DNA of 64,000 bases from CAZLQF01 sp964561545 (GTDB lineage Bacteria > Bacteroidota > Bacteroidia > CAILMK01 > CAYYUA01), in contig CAZLQF010000001.1 of NCBI GenBank assembly GCA_964561545.1, forward strand, positions 186,001 through 250,000, given 5' to 3'. Position numbers and translations under genes: made by a program. The notes under the pieces are model-generated. The model was not told the DNA's origin. It ran no database searches and saw only the letters and a program-made list of their open reading frames with translations. Position 1 is the stretch's first letter. Every line of letters starts with the position of its first letter. This document shows, piece by piece, positions 8,701 through 16,829 of the stretch.

Positions 8701-9087
8701 ATCCGTCAGAAGATCCGGGAAATGCAGGAAGAGCAAAAGCAAGAAGGTGGCAAAGATGGTGGCGGTGACCTAAGTAAAATGCAAGAGATGATGGAAAAAA
8801 ATGAGGAAGACATCCTCAACAAAAACATCAGTGAAAAAACGCTCGAGCGCCAAAAGGAAATATCGGTTCAGATGCTGAAATACGAAGAAGCTGAAAAGAA
8901 ACAGGGCATTGATAAAAAACGCGAATCCAAAGTAGCAGAGGAAAACAAAGGTCGCAAAAACCCACCCGAACTTGAAGAATATATGAAAGCCAAAGAAAAA
9001 GAAACGGAATTGCTCCAAACAGTTCCCCCAACCCTAAACGGATACTACCGCATGAAAGTTAAGGAGTATTTTAAAGCCATTCAATAG
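5713..9087 (+). CDS. DUF4175 family protein, large membrane-anchored coiled coil
   Basis: The protein has 1124 residues. Membrane segments lie near residues 26-46, 54-80 and 160-176. An extracytoplasmic-looking beta-rich part (about 180-480) follows, then a very long Lys/Glu/Gln-rich coiled coil (about 500-810) with repeats such as KKQEELSKE. After it come a second helical part and a Met/Gln/Lys-rich low-complexity stretch (about 930-1040). This layout matches the Bacteroidota DUF4175 family, which often lies near MoxR/Bat-type gene clusters. No function is established and no catalytic motif is visible. Here it stands alone, with an exonuclease gene 180 bases downstream. Base use resembles its neighbours. 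Confidence 0.8.
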   Translation: MNNYQLLVQKLDEFIRKYYKNQALRGLIYTAAFLLITYLAVSLIEYFAHFSTTVRTVLFYLFLVLNLAVLGWFVAMPLFHLLRLGKMISHEQAAQIIGNHFPNVQDKLLNTLQLKKMADEANSEGEQQVIMASIDQKIVDLKPVPFTHAINLGENKRYLKYAAAPLIVMLLLFFSAPHTLLESTERLIDHQKYYEVEAPFDFNLKNEELKAVKQENFEVDLEITGKQYPNEVYVVIDGQQYRMNKDSKQEFHYTVRNPRENFEMQFYANGFFSRPYDVTVLPKPILQKFTVKLDYPDYIGKQENSKENVGDLTIPAGTKVSWKFHTQNTKELDIVFNDTTIATSRNAENRFDFERTFMDNSRYYIEASNKHLDSEDSIVHYVSVIPDAYPNIQVKKENDTLSEKRLFFTGEASDDYGLTRLTFNYEYTESKDSTKLNRPLQTESLGIDNNNIVQNFFHSWNLNELNIKPGDEVTYYFELWDNDRVNGAKSTRSKKFVFKAPTEEELKTQMDKTGKQIKSQLASANKKAKELKEKMDKARQKLLENKKMEWEDQKFIDQLMKEQKQLQKNMKKIKNEYKQNLQKQKEYNQLDQQMQQKFEQLKELFDKTMTKEMKKKLEDIEKMMKENRKKDLKKELEKMEKDNKSLEKELDRKLELFKQMELEQKMEKVAEELDKMSKKQEELSKETKKLDEQQENMENDSFKKKQEELKKQQEDLNKEFEEKQKEMDEIKKLNQDLESPNDLENTKQQQKEIQQKQQQSMQNMQQNQNQDASENQKDASEKMEELSEQMQSMMAGMQQKSIQLNYQKVRQILENLVHMSTEQEELIEKFEGIRDYNPQYVELGQKQAKLKEDAEMIEDSLLALSKKVVMIKSHVNEQISDINYYMDKTREYLSDRKIGEVRKSQQYIMTATNNLANMLNDIMDQMQQQMASQMKGSQMCQNPKSGQGKKSGKMGKMKKMQQKLGKKLNQLKKGKQPGRQGANSKQLARMAELQQQIRQKIREMQEEQKQEGGKDGGGDLSKMQEMMEKNEEDILNKNISEKTLERQKEISVQMLKYEEAEKKQGIDKKRESKVAEENKGRKNPPELEEYMKAKEKETELLQTVPPTLNGYYRMKVKEYFKAIQ

Positions 9088-9211
9088 CTTAAAAAGGTCA
9101 TATCCGCTTCCTAAATGTTTAGCGGTGCGCATTTTTAAAATATAGATCTACCGGGCCAAACCTTTCGTGCTTACCATTTAAAGTTATTAACATCCAGTGT
9201 ACAACCACTTA

Positions 9212-9241
9212 TCTGTTCAACAAACAAGTAAGCTATCTTTG
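9212..9241 (+). promoter_or_regulatory. Possible promoter of the exonuclease gene
   Basis: TATCTTTG (9234-9241) is an exact TAnnTTTG -7 element, 25 bases before the start codon. A TCTG (9212-9215) lies 18 bases upstream as an imperfect -33 box. Confidence 0.4.
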
Positions 9242-9266
9242 AATAAACATTGAAGTCAATGTTATC

Positions 9267-9836
9267 ATGTACTTGTTTTTTGATACCGAAACAACAGGAC
9301 TTCCAAGAAGCTGGAAAGCACCGCTTGAAGACTTGTCCAATTGGCCCAGACTGGTGCAAATAGCATGGCTTCTATTTGATACAGACGGTCATGAAATCAG
9401 CCGGGAGAACGCCATCATTTATCCGGAAGGATTTACCATTCCAGCAGGAGCCGCACAAGTACATGGTATTACTACCGAAAAAGCCATTTTTGAGGGTTTA
9501 CCTTTGGTGAAAATCCTTAAAGCATTTCAAAAACAGCTTCAGATGGCCTCGAATGTGGTTGCCCATAACATAAGCTTTGATGAAAAAATAGTCGGAGCTG
9601 AATTTATGCGAAAGGAAATCAACAATCCCTTACCTTTTCGCAATCGCATTTGTACTATGAGATCAACCACTAATTATTGCAAGATCAAAAACCGCAGGGG
9701 CCATAAATGGCCCAAATTAGAAGAACTGCACCAAAAGCTTTTTGAGGAAAATTTTGGGGATGCTCACGATGCCATGGCTGACATTCACGCAACTGCAAAA
9801 TGTTTTTGGGAATTAAAGAGAAGGGCTGTTTTATAG
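9267..9836 (+). CDS. DnaQ-like 3'-5' exonuclease (DEDDh)
   Basis: This 189-residue single-domain exonuclease has Exo I FDTETTG near the N-terminus, Exo II with VAHNISFDEK, and Exo III HDAMADIHA, where the His five residues before Asp defines the DEDDh subclass. The two acidic residues of Exo I and the Asp residues of Exo II and III bind the two catalytic metal ions. It resembles stand-alone relatives of the DNA polymerase III epsilon subunit, but no polymerase or clamp-binding motif is obvious. It could act on DNA or RNA. The gene is alone, converging with polA. Confidence 0.9.
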   Translation: MYLFFDTETTGLPRSWKAPLEDLSNWPRLVQIAWLLFDTDGHEISRENAIIYPEGFTIPAGAAQVHGITTEKAIFEGLPLVKILKAFQKQLQMASNVVAHNISFDEKIVGAEFMRKEINNPLPFRNRICTMRSTTNYCKIKNRRGHKWPKLEELHQKLFEENFGDAHDAMADIHATAKCFWELKRRAVL

Positions 9837-10032
9837 ATTTGAGGCCAGTATTTTAATCGATTTACAAAAGCTCCTCTTTCAAGTATCTGACTCGAACCAA
9901 ACAATGAGCACATCGTCCGAATCTCTAACCAGGACGAAACTCATAAATTACACCTTTCTTTACCTTAGAACAAAATAGCATGTTAAGAAATCAAAGAAGT
10001 CGGGTTTAAGGAAAGGTAAAAATTTATAAATT

Positions 10033-12834
10033 TTAATGCGCCTCCAACCAATTCTTACCGCTCCCCATTTCTACTTCTAAGGGAACATCAAGCGTCAGTG
10101 CATTCAGCATTTGCTGTTCAACAAGAGGCTTCAAGTCTTCAAGTTCATCTTTCTGTGCATCAAAGATCAATTCGTCATGAATTTGAAGGATCATTTTGGA
10201 ATTGAATTGGTATGCTTGCATGGCTTGATGAATGTTAACCATGGCCACTTTGATCATATCAGCTGCCGTTCCTTGGATGGGCGTATTAATGGCGTTTCGC
10301 TCAGCAAAACCTCTTTGGGTTGAATTGTTCGAATTAATGTCCCGTAAATGCCTTTTACGGCCTAAAAGGGTTTTAACGTAGCCGTATTTCCTTGCAAAGT
10401 TGATTTGTTCATCCATGTATTCCCGAATTTTGGGAAATTCCTCGAAGTAATTTTCGATCAAAGTAGAAGCTTCCTTCCTGGAAATGCTCAAACGCTGGGA
10501 TAAGCCATAAGCAGAAATGCCATAAACAATACCAAAGTTAACGGTTTTGGCCTGCCTCCTCATTTCAGAGGTAACCTGGTCCAAGGCCACTTTGTATATT
10601 TTAGCGGCTGTTGAAGTATGAATGTCCTGGCCTTCTGTAAAAGCTCGGACCATGTCGTCATCCTTGCTAATATCAGCCACAAGCCGGAGTTCAATCTGAG
10701 AATAATCAGCCGATAAGATGGTAAAATCCTCATTGGTGGGAATGAAAGCCTGCCGGATGTAACGTCCCTTCTCTGTTCGAATAGGGATGTTTTGGAGGTT
10801 GGGATCGGTCGAGCTTAAACGGCCTGTCGCGGTGACTGCTTGTTGATAAGAGGTATGAATGCGGCCGGTATTGCTATTAACAAGATCTGGCAAGGCATCT
10901 ACATAAGTAGATTTGAGCTTTTGAACAGAACGGTAATCCAATACCTTTTGGGCAATATCATGCTCTTGAGCTAACCGGGTCAAGACTTCTTCACTTGTGG
11001 AGTACTGTTTGGATTTTTGCGTTTTTCGGGCTTTGGTATCAATTTTTAATTGTTCAAAAAGGACTTCGCCCAATTGTTTGGGCGAATTGATGTTGAATTG
11101 CGTACCCGACATTTCGTGTATTTCCTTTTCGAGTTGGCGGATCTCTTTTTCTAATTCCCTGGAATAATCTTTGAGCCGTTGAACATCAATTTTGACACCT
11201 TCATATTCCATATCAGCCAGTACTCTAATAAGCGGGGCTTCTACATCCTCATAAAGGCTCGTATATTTATTTTTTTCAATTTCGGGTTTAAAAATAGCTT
11301 TAAGTTGCAAGGTGATGTCCGAATCCTCGCAGGCATAATCTTTTATTTCAGCTGGGTCAAGATTTTGCATGTTGCCCTGGTTCTTACCTTTTTTACCGAT
11401 CAGGCTTTCAATAGATAGTGGAGCGTAATTTAAGTAATTTTGGGAAAGGTAATCCAAACCATGCCTTAATTCGGGTTCCAATAAATAATGAGCGATCATG
11501 GTATCAAGTATGCTTCCCTTAAGCTCTGTACCGGCATTCCGCAATACCTGGATGTCGTATTTAATGTTTTGGCCAATTTTCTCAATTTCATCATCTTCCA
11601 AAGCAGGTTTAAGCTCATTCAGGATCAATTGAGTTTGCTCCTTGGTTTTACCTGCTGGGATGTAGTAGCCTTGATGCGGTTTTAAGCTAATACTGATGCC
11701 AACAAGCTCAGCAAAATGCGGGTTAAGTCCTGAGGTTTCCGTATCAATGGCAAACTCCTTGGAATTTTTTAATTCCTTCACTACTTCAGCCCGCTTTTCC
11801 TGCGCATCGATCAGTTGGTAGTCATGGTCTACATCATTAAGGGTTTTAAATGTGGATTGATCGGTGGCTTTTTTACCGTCCGGTTCATTGGTAAAAAGGT
11901 CCCCTTGCACCCCTTCTTCCTTGCGGGCTTCTTGTAATTCAAAGGAATCTCCAAAAACCCTTTTGCCTATAGACCGGAATTCAAGCTCGGCAAACAAATG
12001 CTTCAGGGCTTTATAATCCGGCTCTTCCCGTTTAAGTTCTTTCGGATCAAGGTCGAGAGGCACATCCTTATAAATGGTTGCCAAAGTTTTGGATATTTTA
12101 GCTTCTTCAGCATGGTTTTGAATGATCTCCTTTTGCTTGCCCTTCAATTCATCAGTATGCTCTAAGAGGTTTTCGACACTACCATATTGCTTGATCAATT
12201 TTGTTGCCGTTTTAGGACCAATGCCGGGAACGCCCGGAATATTATCCACATCATCCCCCATCAATCCCTGTATGTCAACAACCTGGCCCGGATCCTCAAT
12301 ACCGAATTCTTCTTTAACTTTATTTAAGTCCCAAACCTCAGAAGGCTTGCTTTTACGGGAAGGTTTGTAAAGGTAAATGTGGTCCTCCACCAATTGGGCG
12401 AAGTCTTTGTCAGGGGTCATCAGGTAAACATCAAACCCTTCACTATCAGCTTTTTTGGCAAGCGTTCCCATGATGTCATCGGCTTCGTATCCCGGTTTTT
12501 CAATGGTAGGTATTTTATAGGCATCGGCCATTTTTTTAACCATGGGAATGGCAATTTCAATGTCCTCAGGTGGTTCCTCGCGATTTGACTTGTATTCTTC
12601 ATACATCTCCTGCCGAAAGGTAGGCTTAGAAGTATCAAAACAAATAGAAATGTGGGTAGGATTTTCCTTTTCCAGTATTTCCAATAAACTGTTGGTAAAG
12701 CCAAATATGGCCGAAGTGTTCAAGCCCGTTGAAGTAACCCGGGGATTCCGGATGAAGGCATAATGAGACCTAAAAATAAGGGCCATGGCATCCAGTAGGA
12801 AAAGCTTATGGTCTTTTTGATTGTTTTGGGCCAT
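10033..12834 (-). CDS. polA: DNA polymerase I
   Basis: The 933 residues carry all three classical domains. The N-terminal 5'-3' nuclease (about 1-300) has DAMALIFR, EADDIMGT and GIGPKTA. The proofreading 3'-5' exonuclease (about 350-540) appears active because DTETSG, NIKYD and YACEDSD keep the acidic residues. The polymerase domain has motif A DYSQIELR, motif B with RRQAKTVNFGIVYG and motif C IHDEL. It fills gaps and removes RNA primers in replication and repair. The start gives MAQNNQKDHKLFLLDAMAL, the normal family N-terminus. It is convergent with the exonuclease gene, and no terminator is evident between them. Confidence 0.98.
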   Translation of the reverse strand: MAQNNQKDHKLFLLDAMALIFRSHYAFIRNPRVTSTGLNTSAIFGFTNSLLEILEKENPTHISICFDTSKPTFRQEMYEEYKSNREEPPEDIEIAIPMVKKMADAYKIPTIEKPGYEADDIMGTLAKKADSEGFDVYLMTPDKDFAQLVEDHIYLYKPSRKSKPSEVWDLNKVKEEFGIEDPGQVVDIQGLMGDDVDNIPGVPGIGPKTATKLIKQYGSVENLLEHTDELKGKQKEIIQNHAEEAKISKTLATIYKDVPLDLDPKELKREEPDYKALKHLFAELEFRSIGKRVFGDSFELQEARKEEGVQGDLFTNEPDGKKATDQSTFKTLNDVDHDYQLIDAQEKRAEVVKELKNSKEFAIDTETSGLNPHFAELVGISISLKPHQGYYIPAGKTKEQTQLILNELKPALEDDEIEKIGQNIKYDIQVLRNAGTELKGSILDTMIAHYLLEPELRHGLDYLSQNYLNYAPLSIESLIGKKGKNQGNMQNLDPAEIKDYACEDSDITLQLKAIFKPEIEKNKYTSLYEDVEAPLIRVLADMEYEGVKIDVQRLKDYSRELEKEIRQLEKEIHEMSGTQFNINSPKQLGEVLFEQLKIDTKARKTQKSKQYSTSEEVLTRLAQEHDIAQKVLDYRSVQKLKSTYVDALPDLVNSNTGRIHTSYQQAVTATGRLSSTDPNLQNIPIRTEKGRYIRQAFIPTNEDFTILSADYSQIELRLVADISKDDDMVRAFTEGQDIHTSTAAKIYKVALDQVTSEMRRQAKTVNFGIVYGISAYGLSQRLSISRKEASTLIENYFEEFPKIREYMDEQINFARKYGYVKTLLGRKRHLRDINSNNSTQRGFAERNAINTPIQGTAADMIKVAMVNIHQAMQAYQFNSKMILQIHDELIFDAQKDELEDLKPLVEQQMLNALTLDVPLEVEMGSGKNWLEAH

Positions 12835-13240
12835 ACAGGTCTGATTTAATTGTTCTAAAAGAAGGGTAATTTAGGGATTTTAAGGATTGAAGACAAGTAA
12901 GCACCTTTAACAAAAAAGAAGCAATTTGAAAGCTATAAGCCTTCTATTATATACTAAACAAAAAATGCCCTAATAATTACATTTACATCCTATCCAATTC
13001 TCTCGGGCAATCAAAACAAGTGTTCTAAAAAAGCTGAATGGTTTTTAATTTTAACTAAAGGTTGAAAAAGAGCTACTAAGATAGAGGTCTCTGGTGGAGC
13101 ACATTTTGTAATAACTCAGACGCTTCTGCTTTACGCTCTATCCAAATATGTTCCCTTTTCTCAATGATAGAACAAAAATAAAAGCCCCGCGACAAGAGCG
13201 CGAGGTTTTTATTTTTAATTAAGAAGTTAGAAAGCAAATA
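12835..13240. other. Intergenic region between divIC and polA
   Basis: It holds the terminator of the carA-eno-divIC group (13173-13205) and must contain the polA promoter, for which I see no good TAnnTTTG match. No gene, tRNA or repeat was recognised in the rest. Confidence 0.45.
13173..13205 (-). terminator. Terminator after divIC
   Basis: Minus-strand RNA forms CCTCGCG / CGCGGGG (one U-G pair, 7-base loop) followed by CTTTTATTTTT. It lies 36 bases after the divIC stop. Confidence 0.8.
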
Positions 13241-13537
13241 TTATTGCTGATTCTCCTCGATGATCACGTAAACATCTTCATCGTCTTTTTTCATGAAGTA
13301 TTGTTCACGTGCAAATTTCTCAAGGGTTTCCTTATTTCGAATGAGCTCTTTTTTATTTTGCCTGGTTTCTTTGATTTTTTGTTTGTAATACCGTTTATCC
13401 TGCTTCAGCTCTTGGAGCTCAAGTTTATTTTGGATACGGTGGATCAAGTTGTTGCTGTCGAAAAACGTCATCCACGTCACAATAAACAATGTGATGATGA
13501 AATACTTGTTTTTAAGTATTTTGAGGTAGCGCTCCAT
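13241..13537 (-). CDS. Septum formation initiator (DivIC/FtsB-like)
   Basis: This small bitopic membrane protein of 98 residues has a short N-terminus, one membrane helix (about residues 12-27), then a coiled coil (about 30-80) rich in Lys/Gln/Glu and a conserved-looking REQYFMKKDDED tail. This is the FtsB/DivIC layout, a cell-division protein that bridges early and late divisome parts at the septum. The gene starts 19 bases after the eno stop, the same eno-divIC neighbourhood seen for FtsB in many bacteria. It is likely co-transcribed with eno and is followed by a terminator. Confidence 0.85.
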   Translation of the reverse strand: MERYLKILKNKYFIITLFIVTWMTFFDSNNLIHRIQNKLELQELKQDKRYYKQKIKETRQNKKELIRNKETLEKFAREQYFMKKDDEDVYVIIEENQQ

Positions 13538-13556
13538 GACTCATTCAGATATTGCC

Positions 13557-14843
13557 TTAAACAAATTTAAAAAATTTACCGGCATAAACAGCCTGATTTC
13601 CGAGGTCTTCTTCAATTCTTAACAATTGATTGTATTTGGCAATACGGTCAGAGCGTGACAAGGACCCTGTTTTGATCTGCCCAGTATTCAATCCCACTGC
13701 CAAATCAGAAATAAAAGCATCTTCGGTTTCGCCAGAACGGTGACTAATAATCGATGTCATGTTATTACGAGAAGCCAAATTCACTGCATCAATGGTTTCT
13801 GTTAGGGTTCCTATTTGATTCACTTTGACCAGGATAGAATTGGCCGCATCCATGTCAATGCCTTTTTGCAATCGCTCAGTATTGGTAACAAAGAGATCGT
13901 CACCAACCAATTGAACACGCTCACCAAGGGCTTTGTGTAGTTTTTGCCAACCTTCCCAATCGTTTTCATCCAACGGATCTTCAATAGAAGCGATGGGGTA
14001 TTGGTTGATCCAATTTTGCCAATATTCAACCATGTCATCATCAGATTTTTCCTCATTGGTTGACTTAGCAAATACGTAAGCTTTTTTATTGCTATCATAA
14101 AATTCTGACGAGGCAGCATCCAATGCAATAAGGATATCCTTGCCGGCTTCAAATCCTGCTTCTTTTACTGCTTGAAGTAAAGTCTCAATGGCCTCTTCAT
14201 TGGATTGCAAATTAGGCGCAAAACCACCTTCATCGCCAACGTTGGTTGAATGGCCATTGCGTTTCAACACATCTTTAAGACTGTAGAAAACTTCAGCACC
14301 CATTTTCAAAGCTTCGCTGAAACTGTTACCACTTACAGGCATGATCATGAATTCCTGAAAGTCGATTTTATTATCAGCGTGGCCACCTCCATTTAAAATA
14401 TTCATCAATGGCACAGGCAGGGTTAAGCCACCTACACCGCCCAGGTAATTGTAAAGCGGCAAACCAGTTTCAGAAGCGCCAGCTCGAGCAATCGCCAAAG
14501 AAACGCCTAAAATTGCATTGGCCCCTAACTTTTCCTTATTCGCAGTGCCATCAAGATCAAGGATGATTTGATCAAGCTCGGCTTGATTAAGCACATTTTG
14601 ATCCTTCAAGGCTGGAGCTATCTTATTATTGATGTTTTTCACTGCTTGATGAACAGATTTTCCGCGATAATGATTTTTATCGCCATCTCTTAATTCAACT
14701 GCCTCGAATTGCCCCGTAGAAGCACCCGATGGTACGGCACCTCTACCAATTATATCATTGTTGGTAATCACTTCAACTTCTATTGTTGGTGTTCCTCTTG
14801 AATCAAGAATTTGTCGCCCGAAAAGGTTTTTAATGCTTGTCAT
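13557..14843 (-). CDS. eno: Enolase
   Basis: This 428-residue enzyme of glycolysis interconverts 2-phosphoglycerate and phosphoenolpyruvate with magnesium. Family motifs are GRQILDSRGTPT at the N-terminus, NVGDEGGFAPN, EDPLDENDW and the C-terminal SHRSGETED. The metal-binding Asp/Glu/Asp set and the catalytic Lys in LVKVNQ are intact. The leader has AAAGGAA before the ATG. It lies between carA (85 bases upstream) and divIC (19 bases downstream). Confidence 0.98.
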   Translation of the reverse strand: MTSIKNLFGRQILDSRGTPTIEVEVITNNDIIGRGAVPSGASTGQFEAVELRDGDKNHYRGKSVHQAVKNINNKIAPALKDQNVLNQAELDQIILDLDGTANKEKLGANAILGVSLAIARAGASETGLPLYNYLGGVGGLTLPVPLMNILNGGGHADNKIDFQEFMIMPVSGNSFSEALKMGAEVFYSLKDVLKRNGHSTNVGDEGGFAPNLQSNEEAIETLLQAVKEAGFEAGKDILIALDAASSEFYDSNKKAYVFAKSTNEEKSDDDMVEYWQNWINQYPIASIEDPLDENDWEGWQKLHKALGERVQLVGDDLFVTNTERLQKGIDMDAANSILVKVNQIGTLTETIDAVNLASRNNMTSIISHRSGETEDAFISDLAVGLNTGQIKTGSLSRSDRIAKYNQLLRIEEDLGNQAVYAGKFFKFV

Positions 14844-14928
14844 GGTTCCTTTATTTTTAGTATTTGAAAATTATTGATTGCCTATTGAATGATCGCCAAT
14901 TCAATTTTTGTCTATCAAGCAAGAATAC

Positions 14929-16032
14929 TTAAGAGGCCAACATATTCAAAAAGCTGTTGAACAAATACCTGGCATCATGTGGCCCTGGAGAAGCTTCAGG
15001 GTGGTACTGGACCGAAAAAGCCTTTTTGGTCTTACTGGCCAGGCCTTCTATGGAATTGTCATTGAGGTTAAGATGGGTTATTTCCATATCCGGATTTTGC
15101 TGAATTGAATCGGGATCAACACTAAATCCGTGGTTTTGTGAAGTTACCTCACATATACCGGTTTTTAGGTTTTTCACAGGATGGTTAATGCCGCGATGAC
15201 CCGTGTGCATCTTAAATGTGTTTAAGCCTTGTGCAATGGCAAACAACTGATGGCCCAAGCAGATACCAAAAAATGGTTTTTCAGTACTTACCATCCTTTT
15301 AACCGTGCTGATTGCGTAGCTAACTGCAGCTGGGTCACCCGGTCCATTAGAAACGAAATAGCCATCCGGTTGCCATTCTTCAATTGATTTAAAGTCTGTC
15401 TTTGCTGGAAATACTTTTAAATAACAGCCCTTATTTACCAGTTTATGTAGAATGGTGCTTTTAATACCCAGGTCAAGAACCGCCACTTTGTAGGTAGCAG
15501 AGGGATTCCCCAAAGTAAAACTTTGTTGGGTTGTAACCTTTGTAGATAGTTCCAAACCACTCATGGAAGGTACTTCTTCAAGTTCCCTCTTCAGTTCTGG
15601 AATGGTTTTGTTTTCCGAGGTAATGATAGCATTCATGGCGCCTTTGTCCCGAATGTGCTTAACCAAAAATCGGGTATCCACATCAGCAATGGCTACCAAA
15701 TCGTTTTGCTCAAAGTATTGTTGCAGAGATTGATCCGCAACTTGCCGGGAGTACCCTGTTGTAAAATTATGGCAAACGAGACCACTTATTTTAACACTAT
15801 CGGACTCTTGTTCATCTTTATTAACCCCATAATTCCCAATGTGGACGTTGGTCATTACCATGATTTGGTTGTAATAGGATGGGTCCGTAAAAATTTCCTG
15901 GTATCCTGTCATTCCAGTATTAAAACAAATCTCTCCGGTAACCGTACCTTTTTTTCCTTTAGATTGCCCATAAAGGCAGGTGCCATCCTCTAACAATAAA
16001 ACGGCTCGTTCTTCATTTGCGGACATAACCAT
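14929..16032 (-). CDS. carA: Carbamoyl-phosphate synthase, small (glutaminase) subunit
   Basis: The 367-residue protein releases ammonia from glutamine for carbamoyl phosphate, feeding pyrimidine and arginine synthesis. It has the CarA N-terminal domain (EDGTCLYGQS) and a C-terminal class I amidotransferase domain with nucleophile Cys in GICLGHQL and the His-x-Glu pair in YHPEASPGP. An alternative start two codons in (ATG at 16026) is equally possible. The large subunit carB is not in the window. A promoter of good quality stands before it, so it is separate from the ribosomal operon upstream. Confidence 0.96.
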   Translation of the reverse strand: MVMSANEERAVLLLEDGTCLYGQSKGKKGTVTGEICFNTGMTGYQEIFTDPSYYNQIMVMTNVHIGNYGVNKDEQESDSVKISGLVCHNFTTGYSRQVADQSLQQYFEQNDLVAIADVDTRFLVKHIRDKGAMNAIITSENKTIPELKRELEEVPSMSGLELSTKVTTQQSFTLGNPSATYKVAVLDLGIKSTILHKLVNKGCYLKVFPAKTDFKSIEEWQPDGYFVSNGPGDPAAVSYAISTVKRMVSTEKPFFGICLGHQLFAIAQGLNTFKMHTGHRGINHPVKNLKTGICEVTSQNHGFSVDPDSIQQNPDMEITHLNLNDNSIEGLASKTKKAFSVQYHPEASPGPHDARYLFNSFLNMLAS

Positions 16033-16057
16033 TGTTCTTTAATATAAGCAATTGCTG

Positions 16058-16091
16058 CAAACGTATGAATTTCAGTCTACTGTTACGCCAA
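16058..16091 (-). promoter_or_regulatory. Promoter of carA
   Basis: On the minus strand, TTG (16089-16091), a 23-base spacer and TACGTTTG (16058-16065) match the Bacteroidota -33/-7 pattern. The -7 element ends 25 bases before the carA start, between it and the rplQ terminator. Confidence 0.65.
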
Positions 16092-16123
16092 GAATTTATA
16101 CACAACCGTGAATGATTAGCCAT

Positions 16124-16162
16124 AAAAAAAGGGATAAAGTCAAAACCTTATCCCCTTTTTTT
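16124..16162 (-). terminator. Terminator at the end of the ribosomal protein block
   Basis: A 14-bp stem (AAAAAAAGGGATAA with its complement, one bulged C) is followed by seven Ts on the minus strand. It begins 27 bases after the rplQ stop and closes the S10-spc-alpha block. Confidence 0.88.
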
Positions 16163-16188
16163 CATTCTCCTTTATCACGTTCTATTAA

Positions 16189-16824
16189 TTAAGTTTTGTT
16201 TGCCTGATCGCCTTCTTCAGAATTGTCGGTATTTTGGTCATTTCCTTCTTCAGATGAAGTATTTTTATCGGTCGAGCCTTCATCATGAGAAACTTCGTCA
16301 GTGGATTGAACTTCAGAAGATTCTTCAGTTGAACTTCCTGACTCAACCGTAGCTTCAGTTGTTTCTGTTTGTTCCTCGGATTTTTGGCTTTTCTTACCGC
16401 CCCTTCTTCTGCGGCCTCCTCTTCGGCTTCTACCTTTAGATTTACGTTGTTCTTCCAAAAGATTTTCATTGAAATCAACCAACTCCATCATGGCCATTTC
16501 AGCGTTGTCACCTAATCTGGGGCCCAGTTTTAAAATCCTTGTATAACCCCCAGGCCTATCGCCAACTTTGTCTGCAACTGTGATAAATAATTCTTTAACA
16601 GCCTCTTTTTGCATCAAATGTTTAAATGCCTCACGCCTTGAATGGGTATTATCCGATTTGGATTTTGTAATTAAAGGTTCTACATATTTACGCAAAGCCT
16701 TGGCCTTTGGCAATGTAGTATGAATGCGCTTATTTAAAACAAGCGAGGAAGCCAAATTGCTCATCATAGCCTTTCTATGCTCTGATTTCCTGCTTAAGTG
16801 ATTTAATTTTTTACCGTGTCTCAT
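16189..16824 (-). CDS. rplQ: Ribosomal protein bL17 with long charged C-terminal tail
   Basis: Residues 1-125 are a normal bL17 (MRHGKKLNHLSRK start, DRPGGYTRI). The protein then runs to 211 residues: a basic RRGGRRRRGGKK segment (about 128-145) is followed by about 62 residues that are nearly all Glu, Asp, Ser and Thr. E. coli bL17 has about 127 residues, so the tail is an addition that is disordered by composition. It is the last gene of the alpha operon, 5 bases after rpoA, followed by a terminator. Confidence 0.96.
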   Translation of the reverse strand: MRHGKKLNHLSRKSEHRKAMMSNLASSLVLNKRIHTTLPKAKALRKYVEPLITKSKSDNTHSRREAFKHLMQKEAVKELFITVADKVGDRPGGYTRILKLGPRLGDNAEMAMMELVDFNENLLEEQRKSKGRSRRGGRRRRGGKKSQKSEEQTETTEATVESGSSTEESSEVQSTDEVSHDEGSTDKNTSSEEGNDQNTDNSEEGDQANKT

Positions 16825-16829
16825 GGATC

